Assembly (NCBI GenBank): GCA_020354595.1
Contig: CP070650.1
Span: 1,971,521 to 1,977,198, forward strand
DNA from: Myxococcales bacterium
GTDB taxonomy: Bacteria > Myxococcota_A > Polyangia > Polyangiales > Houyiibacteriaceae
DNA: 5,678 bases
Direction: 5' to 3'
Shown: positions 1-5,302 of the stretch, in pieces
Numbering within the stretch: position 1 is the first letter of the stretch
How the letters are laid out: every line of letters begins with the position of its first letter
Made by a program: the position numbers and the translations under genes
The notes under the pieces: model-generated
Seen by the model: only the letters and a program-made list of their open reading frames with translations
What the model was told of the DNA's origin: nothing
Databases searched by the model: none

Positions 1-239
1 AAGGATTTGGCCGCACGGGTGGTAAGCGAGAGGTCTATCGGGGGTCCGCGTACGTGGTCGACTTCGTCCCAAAGGTGAAGGTGGAAATCGTCGTTCCCGA
101 TTCCCTGGTCGCCCAGGTGATCGAGGCGGTCGAGAACGCGGCCAAGACCGGTCGCATCGGTGACGGAAAGATTTTCGTCTCCGGCATCGAAGAGTCGGTT
201 CGAATCCGGACCGGCGAGCGCGGCGAAGCGGCCGTCTAA
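1..239 (+). CDS. glnB: PII nitrogen regulatory protein, C-terminal part (5' end cut by window)
   Basis: PII is a trimeric signal protein of the cytosol that senses 2-oxoglutarate and ATP/ADP and controls nitrogen-assimilation targets such as glutamine synthetase adenylylation, NtrB or the ammonium channel. Translation is open from the first bases (first whole codon at 3), reading [14 protein letters not shown] and on into [12 protein letters not shown]. This matches the PII T-loop from about residue 35 of the 112-residue family. Both T-loop tyrosines (equivalent to Tyr46 and the uridylylation site Tyr51 of E. coli GlnB) are present. The B-loop signature [11 protein letters not shown] and the C-terminal RIRTGE motif follow. 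Exactly 78 residues remain, so the C-terminus is of normal length. An ATG-less internal start at 54 (a GTG) is not the gene start. GlnB versus GlnK cannot be separated because the N-terminal half and upstream neighbours lie outside; no amtB lies downstream. Family assignment is very secure. Confidence 0.96.
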   Translation, partial: GFGRTGGKREVYRGSAYVVDFVPKVKVEIVVPDSLVAQVIEAVENAAKTGRIGDGKIFVSGIEESVRIRTGERGEAAV

Positions 240-348
240 ACAGCATCACCTAGCTTCCGATCCATCCCGCGATCCGGCCTCGCAGGACGCCTCGAAACCT
301 ATCTGACGCTGTTCGGCTGAGTTAAACCCTCCGCCCCGCAACTGTGAG

Positions 349-385
349 CGCCTCGCTGGGACCTGGTCCCAGCGGGGCGTTGTCG
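349..385 (+). terminator. GC-rich hairpin behind glnB, probable transcription terminator
   Basis: An inverted repeat spans 349-379. Arm CGCCTCGCTGGGACC (349-363) pairs with GGTCCCAGCGGGGCG (365-379), with a single T-G wobble and almost no loop; in RNA the inner pairs would open to give a normal loop. It sits 110 bases after the glnB stop and before the candidate psd promoter, which is where a terminator is expected. The tail TTGTCGTC is T-poor, so it is not a textbook intrinsic terminator and may work with Rho or serve to stabilise the 3' end. A competing upstream arm exists at 332-339 (see findings). Confidence 0.55.
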
Positions 386-439
386 TCTCCGCTGTCGCGA
401 TTGCGCCACGATTCCGGAGACTTGTCGCGTCCCGTGCGT

Positions 440-469
440 TTGACGCAGCGTCGCCGGGTCGGATACCCT
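440..469 (+). promoter_or_regulatory. Candidate sigma-70-type promoter for psd
   Basis: TTGACG at 440-445 matches five of six bases of the -35 consensus. A -10-like element follows, read either as GATACC (462-467, 16-base spacer) or TACCCT (464-469, 18-base spacer); each matches only three of six bases. Transcription would begin near 475, just upstream of the psd start, and the site lies downstream of the 349-379 hairpin. The same TTGACG-N18-TACCC arrangement recurs upstream of the lipoprotein gene on the other strand. This is a prediction from sequence only. Confidence 0.4.
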
Positions 470-488
470 TTGTCGACAGCACCGGTTC

Positions 489-1349
489 ATGGGGAGGAGT
501 GCTTCACGACTGGCCGCGCAGACGGTTCGTGTTCTGCCGCGAAAGCGGCTGAGCAGGGCGCTTGGCCGGCTTACGTCTACGCGTGCGCCCCAACCGGTGA
601 TCGACGCTGCCATCCGTGCGTTCGTCCGCGCCTATGACGTCGACCTGAGCGAAGTCGCGATGCCGGACGACGGCTTTCGGACGTTCGACGAGTTTTTCAC
701 CCGTCGGCTCGTCGAGGGTGCGCGCACGATCGACCCCGATCCCGAGGCGCTCGTCTCACCCGCAGACGGCCGTATCGAGGACCTCGGCCGGATCAGCGCG
801 GCCGGCGAGCTGATCGTCAAAGGCCAGGCATACACCGTGGGCGACCTGCTCGGGGATGAAGGCGAGGCGGCGGCCTACGAGGACGGCCACTACTTCATCG
901 TCTATCTCTCGCCACGGGATTACCACCGCGTACACGCGCCGACCTGCGGAAGCGTGCAGTACGTGCGGTACGTGCCGGGCACTTTGTTCCCGGTTAACCG
1001 CGTCGGGACCGACCATATCCCTCAGCTTTTCGCAAGGAACGAACGTCTTGCTATTGTGCAAGAGGGGAGCGTTCACGGAAGGGTGACGACGATCATGGTG
1101 GGGGCGATCGGTGTGGGACGCATCGGCTTGAGCTTTGACGATGTGCAGACGAATCGGGGAGATGCTCCCGGTGTGCGCAGCTATGCCGAGTCGCCGATCC
1201 CGTACGATCGAGGTCAAGAGCTCGGCGTGTTCCACATGGGCTCGACGGCGATTGTGATGACCCCTCCGGAGTGCGTGCTCGAGATCGTGGCGGAAGCTGG
1301 CTCTGCGGCGCGAATGGGCGAATGTCTTGCCAAGGGGAGATGTCGATGA
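489..1349 (+). CDS. psd: Phosphatidylserine decarboxylase proenzyme
   Basis: This is a pyruvoyl-dependent membrane enzyme that converts phosphatidylserine to phosphatidylethanolamine, the last step of bacterial PE synthesis. The 286-residue protein shows the family hallmarks in order: FDEFFTRRL (67-74) typical of the N-terminal part; VSPADGRI with the triad Asp at 93; YLSPRDYHRVHAP (139-151) with the two conserved histidines 146 and 149; FPVN (167-170); and the self-cleavage site MGST, where Gly251-Ser252 would be cut to give the beta chain and a pyruvoyl-capped alpha chain. Most relatives have LGST or GGST; Met at the first position is a mild variant. The length is slightly below E. coli Psd (322). 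ATG at 489 is the earliest in-frame start after the stop at 441, but no good ribosome site precedes it. A strong GGGGAGGAG lies just after it (491-499), leaving the start uncertain. The stop codon overlaps the next gene (ATGA), indicating one operon. Function is secure from the motifs. Confidence 0.95.
   Translation: MGRSASRLAAQTVRVLPRKRLSRALGRLTSTRAPQPVIDAAIRAFVRAYDVDLSEVAMPDDGFRTFDEFFTRRLVEGARTIDPDPEALVSPADGRIEDLGRISAAGELIVKGQAYTVGDLLGDEGEAAAYEDGHYFIVYLSPRDYHRVHAPTCGSVQYVRYVPGTLFPVNRVGTDHIPQLFARNERLAIVQEGSVHGRVTTIMVGAIGVGRIGLSFDDVQTNRGDAPGVRSYAESPIPYDRGQELGVFHMGSTAIVMTPPECVLEIVAEAGSAARMGECLAKGRCR
1332..1339 (+). promoter_or_regulatory. Ribosome binding site for the methyltransferase gene, inside psd
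   Basis: AAGGGGAG lies six bases upstream of ATG 1346, inside the last codons of psd. It favours ATG 1346 over the in-frame ATG at 1340 (too close) and over the far upstream GTG/ATG codons, and fits translational coupling through the ATGA overlap. Confidence 0.65.
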
Positions 1350-2710
1350 GCCAACGGCGCGCACTCCGGGTACCCATCTCCGACATTCCGCTCGCAAGCG
1401 CGGCGGATGACGGCGTCGAGGACGATGCCGACGAGAACGGCGCCGCGACCGACGTGTCGAACGTGGTCGAATTCGATCCGCCGAGCGGCGTCACCGCCGC
1501 GGTCGAGTTCGTGCAGGATCGGGATCCGACCGAACCGACATTCATGACGGAGCCCGACCCCTTGGGCGGCGACGACATCGAGATCGATTCCGACGATCTT
1601 TCCGACCCGGGGATCGACGTGCACTTCAGCGATCCGCCCGCGCAGAGACCATCTTCGAAGCCTGCGGACGCGCCACGTTACAGCGAGCCGCCCGAGGAGC
1701 TATTCCTCGACGACGCGGACGTTCTTTCGCGAAGCGACATCGCTCCACCGGCCGAAAAAGCCGCCGAGATGATGATCCCGATTCCGAAGCCCCCGCCTCC
1801 GCCCACCGAATCCACCGAGGCCAAGACGCCGGAGGTCGAGGGCGATGAGGACGGGCCTTGGTACGAGCATTTCTTCGGAGAGGCGTATCTGCGGACAGTC
1901 CGAGCCACGACTCCCAAAGAGGTCGCGCTCGAGTGCGACTTCATCGAGCGGGCGCTGCGAGTTCCCGTAGGCGCGCGCGTGCTCGACGCAGGCTGTGGGC
2001 TCGGCGCCCAGACGGTCGAGCTCGCGGCTCGGGGGTATCACATGGTCGGCCTCGACATCTCGGCGACGATGGTCTCCCGTGCGTATGACGAAGCAGAAGA
2101 CCGGGGTCTACAAATCGATTTCATTCGGGGCGACATGCGCGACATCTCGTTCGCGGAGCCGTTCGAGGCGCTGCTGTGCTGGGGCACGACGTTCGGCTAC
2201 TTCAGCGAACAGGAAAACGAGCAGACCATTCGTCAGTTTCACCGCGCGCTAAAGCCCAATGGGATGCTTCTGCTCGACGTCGTCAACCGCGACTTCATGA
2301 TCGGCTCACAGCCAAATCAAGTGTGGTTCGAGGTCGACGGAGCGGTGTGTATGGAGGAGACGGACTTCGACTACGAAGCCTCCCGCTTGCGCGTAAAACG
2401 GCGCGTTGCGAGTCACAGCGGTCAACAAAACGACCGCCACTATTCCATTCGCTTGTACGCGCTTCATGAGATCCGAGCGCTGCTCGAACGAAACGGTTTC
2501 CGCGTGGACGAGATCAGCGGCCGCGAAGCCACGATGGGCATCTTCTTCGGCGTGCACTCCCCAAAGATGATCATCCGCGCCGAACGCCTGGCCGGCCCAT
2601 TCGCGGAAGAGGGCAATACCCCACCACCCGTCCCGTCGACGCCGTCGGTCCCCAAGGGCGCATTGCGGCCCTCAGAGTTGCCACCCGACAACGAACCACA
2701 GGACGAGTAG
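1346..2710 (+). CDS. Class I SAM-dependent methyltransferase with long disordered N-terminal extension
   Basis: A 454-residue cytosolic protein. Residues 1-165 are acidic and low-complexity (many D, E, P, S; a PKPPPPP run near 147-153) with no recognisable fold. A methyltransferase domain follows from WYEHFFGEAYLR (172-183). SAM-binding motif I is VLDAGCGLG (212-220), an acidic residue (Asp237 in LDIS) would bind the ribose, and GDMRD (262-266) is motif II-like. RALKPNGMLLLDVVNRD (about 300-316) is the usual post-motif strand. A Pro-rich tail (418-454) ends the protein. The order fits the Methyltransf_25/11 type of Rossmann methyltransferase. The substrate cannot be read from the sequence. 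The start is set by the overlap with the psd stop (ATGA) and the AAGGGGAG at 1332. Coupling to psd makes phosphatidylethanolamine or another lipid a reasonable hypothesis, but small-molecule or protein methylation is equally possible. The fold is secure, the substrate is not. Confidence 0.9.
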   Translation: MSQRRALRVPISDIPLASAADDGVEDDADENGAATDVSNVVEFDPPSGVTAAVEFVQDRDPTEPTFMTEPDPLGGDDIEIDSDDLSDPGIDVHFSDPPAQRPSSKPADAPRYSEPPEELFLDDADVLSRSDIAPPAEKAAEMMIPIPKPPPPPTESTEAKTPEVEGDEDGPWYEHFFGEAYLRTVRATTPKEVALECDFIERALRVPVGARVLDAGCGLGAQTVELAARGYHMVGLDISATMVSRAYDEAEDRGLQIDFIRGDMRDISFAEPFEALLCWGTTFGYFSEQENEQTIRQFHRALKPNGMLLLDVVNRDFMIGSQPNQVWFEVDGAVCMEETDFDYEASRLRVKRRVASHSGQQNDRHYSIRLYALHEIRALLERNGFRVDEISGREATMGIFFGVHSPKMIIRAERLAGPFAEEGNTPPPVPSTPSVPKGALRPSELPPDNEPQDE

Positions 2711-2722
2711 CCGGTTTCAAGC

Positions 2723-2740
2723 CTTGCACGGCAGTGCGAG
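2723..2740. terminator. Small hairpin between convergent genes, possible bidirectional terminator
   Basis: CTTGCAC (2723-2729), loop GGCA, and GTGCGAG (2734-2740) form a seven-pair stem with one wobble. It lies in the 31-base gap between the methyltransferase stop (2708-2710) and the lipoprotein stop on the other strand (2742-2744). No T-run follows on either side, so termination activity is only suggested by position. Confidence 0.3.
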
Positions 2741-2741
2741 C

Positions 2742-3308
2742 CTACTCGACCGTAATCCCTGACCCCGTCAACACATATTCCACCCGACACGGCAGCGACA
2801 AGAACGGACCCCCGAGAGCCGCGACGGCCGGGGTGCAATCGGCGCCGCTCAGTGGGTCGATTTCGGTCGTTTGCGATCCGCTCAAGTTGAGCAGGGCGGG
2901 CTGCGCGCCGGCATCGGCGTCCGACGCCTCGTCCTTCTCGGTTTCGACCTCTTCGACGATGAAGGTGAAGATGTCCCGCTGAGTGACTGAACAGCCGACG
3001 TAGCTGCGAAAGCGATCGGGCTCGATGACCATCCAGCTCTGGCTGACGGTGAAGGTGTACTCGCCGTCCTTGTGCACGCCGGCGTAGAGCGAGCCGGCGG
3101 GCCGGCGCCAATAGGCCCGCCCACCGTCCTCGCTTCGAAGCTCGAACTGAAGGTCGAGGGGGTCGGGCGCTGGAATCGCCGAGCCGCAGCTCTGCTCCAC
3201 CATCAAGCCCGACGCTTCAAACTCTCCGACTGGCTCGCCGGGGGGCTCCTCGCCTTGGCCCCAGCAGGCCGCCGAGAATAAGATTGTGCCGAGTGCGATC
3301 CAACGCAT
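2742..3308 (-). CDS. Predicted lipoprotein of unknown function
   Basis: The 188-residue product begins MRWIALGTILFSAACWGQGEE: a short positively charged N-terminus, a hydrophobic stretch (4-14) and a lipobox-like FSAAC with Cys15 as the predicted acylated residue. This predicts export and anchoring in the envelope, probably the outer membrane because the residues after Cys are W-G rather than Asp. The -3 Ser is less usual than Leu, so lipidation is likely but not certain. The mature part has four further cysteines (41, 106, 158, 174), enough for two disulfides, and an acidic low-complexity stretch (VEEVETEKDEASDADAG, about 119-135). I recognise no known domain. ATG 3308 was chosen because it gives the signal peptide; a longer frame from 3449 would overlap tonB and bury it. 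The gene lies 59 bases after tonB on the same strand, either as the last operon gene or under its own promoter. Confidence 0.8.
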   Translation of the reverse strand: MRWIALGTILFSAACWGQGEEPPGEPVGEFEASGLMVEQSCGSAIPAPDPLDLQFELRSEDGGRAYWRRPAGSLYAGVHKDGEYTFTVSQSWMVIEPDRFRSYVGCSVTQRDIFTFIVEEVETEKDEASDADAGAQPALLNLSGSQTTEIDPLSGADCTPAVAALGGPFLSLPCRVEYVLTGSGITVE

Positions 3309-3315
3309 GCTCGAG

Positions 3316-3344
3316 GGGTACCGGGCACGGTCCACGACCGTCAA
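3316..3344 (-). promoter_or_regulatory. Candidate promoter for the lipoprotein gene
   Basis: On the minus strand, TTGACG (3344-3339) is followed after exactly 18 bases by TACCC (3320-3316), the same pair and spacing as upstream of psd. The -35 is good and the -10 is poor. The -10-like element ends about seven bases before ATG 3308, so transcription from it would start at or next to the start codon and give a leaderless message; no Shine-Dalgarno is visible there. Prediction only. Confidence 0.3.
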
Positions 3345-3367
3345 AGAAACGGCTTCTTTCGGAAGCG

Positions 3368-4189
3368 CTAGTAGCGAATCTCGAAGCCGCAGCGGAAGGT
3401 GACTCGGGTGGTGACGGGCTTGCCGTCCTTGTCGAGCGGGGGCTTCCATTTTTCGTTCTGGAGCGCCTTCTTGCAGGCCTCACCGAACTGATAGCCCGCG
3501 GGATCTTCCGTCAGGATCCGGATTTTGGTGGGGATCCCGTTTGGCCCGATGTAGAGGCGGGTGTCGACGGTTCCCTCCACGCCTTCCTGGCGGGCCTTCT
3601 TGGGGTAGAGCTTTTCGAGCTTTGCTTTCAAAGTAGGCGGAATTGGCTGCCTCGAGAGGTCACCCACATCGACGACGACGCCAATGCCGGTTCCGCCAAT
3701 GATTCCGCCGATGATCCCGTCCCGGCTTCGCCCGGTCACGACGGCGTCGGGCCGGCCAATCGGGCCCTCGCGGCTTTCACCCGATCCGGGGTCCACCGCC
3801 CAAGAGGACGGCTCGTCGCCTTCGTTGGTCAGCACGATGTTGTCGAACGCCACCGGTGTCTCGGGAGCTCCGGCCGGAGGCTCCTCCAGGAGCTCCTTTG
3901 GAGGGGCTTTGGGGGCCTTGAAGGTCTTGGGCTTGGGTGGAGGCTTGACGCGCTTCGGCTCCTCCGGCTCCTCGATCGGCTCTGGCTCCTCTTCGACCTG
4001 CTGCTCTGGCTCCGGCGCGATCGGCTCGTCGACGATCGCGACGGCAACCGCGTCGCTCCCATTCGACGGTCCAGTCCCCATCGGCACGCTCGGCATGGCT
4101 CCGAGGAATGCCACGTGCGTCGCCACCGCCAGGACGACCCATCCTGTTTCGAGCACCCAACCGGGCAGATTCTCGAGTGGAGTCGACAT
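3368..4189 (-). CDS. tonB: TonB-family energy transducer
   Basis: A 273-residue protein that would carry energy from ExbB/ExbD across the periplasm to outer-membrane transporters or another envelope machine. Residues 14-33 (ETGWVVLAVATHVAFLGAM) form one membrane helix. It contains His25, placed like the essential His20 of E. coli TonB, although the partner Ser four residues before is Ala21. A periplasmic spacer follows: an acidic Glu-Pro part (58-77), then a basic Lys-Pro part (79-98), as in TonB. Next comes a Gly/Ile hinge DGIIGGIIGGTGIG (157-170) and the TonB C-terminal domain (about 190-273), with YPKKARQEGVEGTVDTRLYI, a Gly-Ile-Pro turn, EKWKPPLDKDGKPV and a final beta strand. Two cysteines, 239 and 267, lie in that domain. 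It starts 20 bases after exbD with no clear ribosome site, suggesting coupling. Whether it is true TonB (iron or vitamin uptake) or a TonB-like protein of another machine is not decided, since no receptor gene is here. Confidence 0.9.
   Translation of the reverse strand: MSTPLENLPGWVLETGWVVLAVATHVAFLGAMPSVPMGTGPSNGSDAVAVAIVDEPIAPEPEQQVEEEPEPIEEPEEPKRVKPPPKPKTFKAPKAPPKELLEEPPAGAPETPVAFDNIVLTNEGDEPSSWAVDPGSGESREGPIGRPDAVVTGRSRDGIIGGIIGGTGIGVVVDVGDLSRQPIPPTLKAKLEKLYPKKARQEGVEGTVDTRLYIGPNGIPTKIRILTEDPAGYQFGEACKKALQNEKWKPPLDKDGKPVTTRVTFRCGFEIRY
3691..3714 (-). repeat. Two 12-base tandem units coding the Gly/Ile hinge of TonB
   Basis: On the plus strand TTCCGCCAATGA (3691-3702) is followed directly by TTCCGCCGATGA (3703-3714), with one mismatch in twelve. 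Read on the minus strand they encode the repeated I-I-G-G units of the hinge (about residues 159-166). This looks like a small in-frame duplication that can lengthen or shorten the linker without disturbing the fold. Confidence 0.6.
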
Positions 4190-4209
4190 GGTTTCGATGG
4201 CGAAGTGGC

Positions 4210-4629
4210 TCAGCGTCCGATCTCCTCGGGGCGCACGTTGATCGCGAACTTGGTGATGCGCTCCTGGCGCAAGATGTCGATCACCTGCACGACCTTCGCG
4301 TGGGCGATGCGGCCGTCGGCCGCGATCACGGCGCGGAGGTCTTCATCGGCCTCCCGCGCTATGCGCACCTTCACCCGGAGGTCCTCAGGCGTGACCGGAA
4401 TGGTGTCCAAAAAGATCTGACCGCTCTGGTCGATCGACACCGCGAGCGTCGAAGGGGTTTGTTCGCCGGTCGCTGCCTTTGGAAGCTCCATGGGGATGGT
4501 CTTCGACACGATGGCCGTCGCTGTGACCATCAAGATGATCAGGAGCACGAGCACCACGTCGACCAACGGCGTGACGTTGATGTCTGTAATCAGGTCGTCG
4601 TCGTCACCGGAACGTGCGCCGCCAGCCAT
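4210..4629 (-). CDS. exbD: ExbD/TolR family proton-channel subunit
   Basis: A 139-residue inner-membrane protein that pairs with ExbB to harvest the proton-motive force for TonB. The N-terminus is cytoplasmic and acidic (GDDDDLITDINVTPLVDVVLV). A single membrane helix spans about 22-43 and contains Asp24, equivalent to the essential Asp25 of E. coli ExbD. The rest is the periplasmic domain, including the DEDLRAVIAADGRIAHAKVVQVIDILRQ segment typical of the ExbD/TolR fold. The length is normal for the family (about 140). ATG 4629 lies two bases after the exbB stop, so the genes are coupled; a GGAG in the exbB end lies about ten bases upstream. TolR is the main alternative, but a tonB-type gene next door and no tolA, tolB or pal favour ExbD. 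Confidence 0.94.
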   Translation of the reverse strand: MAGGARSGDDDDLITDINVTPLVDVVLVLLIILMVTATAIVSKTIPMELPKAATGEQTPSTLAVSIDQSGQIFLDTIPVTPEDLRVKVRIAREADEDLRAVIAADGRIAHAKVVQVIDILRQERITKFAINVRPEEIGR

Positions 4630-4631
4630 GA

Positions 4632-5276
4632 CTACTCAGCTCCATCGCGCTCACCGCCCTTGAGGTAGGCGAGCAGGTCGCGGCCGAGCGCATCGGCCCA
4701 CGTGAGCCGATAGCGAATGAGCCGCTGGAAGTAGTTGAAGAACGCCACCGCCGGAAGGGCCACCAACAGCCCGATCGCCGTCGCGACGAGCGCCTCACCG
4801 ATTTCGGTCATCAGGCCGCTCGTCACCTTGCCGGCGCTCTCATCGAGCACGTGGAACGCCTTGATGACCCCGATGACGGTGCCGAGGAGGCCCACGAATG
4901 GCGCGTTGTTGCCGACGGTTCCGAGGAAACCGAGGTTGCGCTCCATCTGGGTTCGCGCGATTGCGGTTTCGCCCGCCAAACGCTCTTCGACGGCCTCGGG
5001 CCCATCCGCGACGACCTCGATTCCGGAGTAGACGATTCGCGCTTGAAACGACTTCGACTGCGAGAGCCGCTCGCGCGCGCCTGGGATGTCGTTCTTGGCC
5101 AGGAGCAACCGGAGGTCCTCCTGCAAGGCTCGGACGTCATCCCTAGAGGCAAAGAAGTAGTAGATTCGCTCGAAGATGATCGCCACCCCGATGATGGACA
5201 GGATTATCAGAAGCCACATGACCCACGTGGCCCCGAGCATGGCGAAGGCTGTGAGTCTCTCTTGAATGTCGATCAT
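4632..5276 (-). CDS. exbB: ExbB/TolQ/MotA family proton-channel protein
   Basis: A 214-residue inner-membrane protein forming the pentameric proton-channel scaffold of the Ton motor. Three membrane helices are visible: about 16-36 (TWVMWLLIILSIIGVAIIF), 122-142 and 161-183. Between the first two lies a cytoplasmic region (about 44-118) rich in charged helix-forming residues. The signature GNNAPFVGLLGTVIGVIKAF (122-141) carries Thr133, and EALVATAIGLLVALPAV (161-177) carries Glu161 and Thr166, which align with the functional Glu176 and Thr181 of E. coli ExbB. ATG 5276 has a good ribosome site, GAGGAA (5286-5281), four bases upstream. The gene begins 26 bases after truD and ends two bases before exbD. 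The order exbB-exbD-tonB is the classical one. TolQ is the alternative, judged less likely from context. Confidence 0.95.
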   Translation of the reverse strand: MIDIQERLTAFAMLGATWVMWLLIILSIIGVAIIFERIYYFFASRDDVRALQEDLRLLLAKNDIPGARERLSQSKSFQARIVYSGIEVVADGPEAVEERLAGETAIARTQMERNLGFLGTVGNNAPFVGLLGTVIGVIKAFHVLDESAGKVTSGLMTEIGEALVATAIGLLVALPAVAFFNYFQRLIRYRLTWADALGRDLLAYLKGGERDGAE

Positions 5277-5280
5277 GCTT

Positions 5281-5286
5281 TTCCTC
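5281..5286 (-). promoter_or_regulatory. Ribosome binding site of exbB
   Basis: GAGGAA on the minus strand lies four bases before ATG 5276. It supports this start. It is the clearest Shine-Dalgarno of the right-hand operon. Confidence 0.6.
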
Positions 5287-5302
5287 GGGTAGAAGCGCGC
5301 TC

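Noticed and set aside
344..637. 97-codon plus-strand frame beginning in the glnB terminator hairpin
   Set aside because: It starts inside the hairpin, runs into psd in another frame and resembles no protein; the non-coding reading of this gap is simpler.
1271..1345. Upstream start that would lengthen the methyltransferase by 25 residues
   Set aside because: It would overlap 79 bases of psd and has no ribosome site, whereas ATG 1346 has AAGGGGAG and a classical ATGA coupling.
756..1397. 213-codon open frame on the minus strand opposite psd
   Set aside because: It is a shadow of the conserved psd frame; the His/Arg-rich product has no motif.
2464..3111. 215-codon minus-strand frame spanning the convergent gene ends
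   Set aside because: It overlaps both the methyltransferase and the lipoprotein in other frames and is Arg-rich with no domain.
3346..3366. GCTTC-CGAAA-GAAGC mini-hairpin after tonB with a following GTTTCTTT, as an intrinsic terminator
   Set aside because: The stem has only five pairs and the T-run is interrupted; too weak to call, although it may reduce read-through into the lipoprotein gene.
3309..3449. Upstream start that would lengthen the lipoprotein by 47 residues
   Set aside because: It overlaps the end of tonB and would bury the signal peptide and lipobox in the interior.
3284..4420. Long 378-codon open frame on the plus strand opposite tonB and exbD
   Set aside because: It lies entirely antisense to well-supported genes, has low-complexity Arg/Leu-rich composition and no recognisable motif. 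Such frames are common in GC-rich DNA.
4210..5276. Assignment of the exbB/exbD pair as tolQ/tolR
   Set aside because: No tolA, tolB or pal is adjacent, and the third gene has a TonB-type Pro-rich spacer and C-terminal domain.
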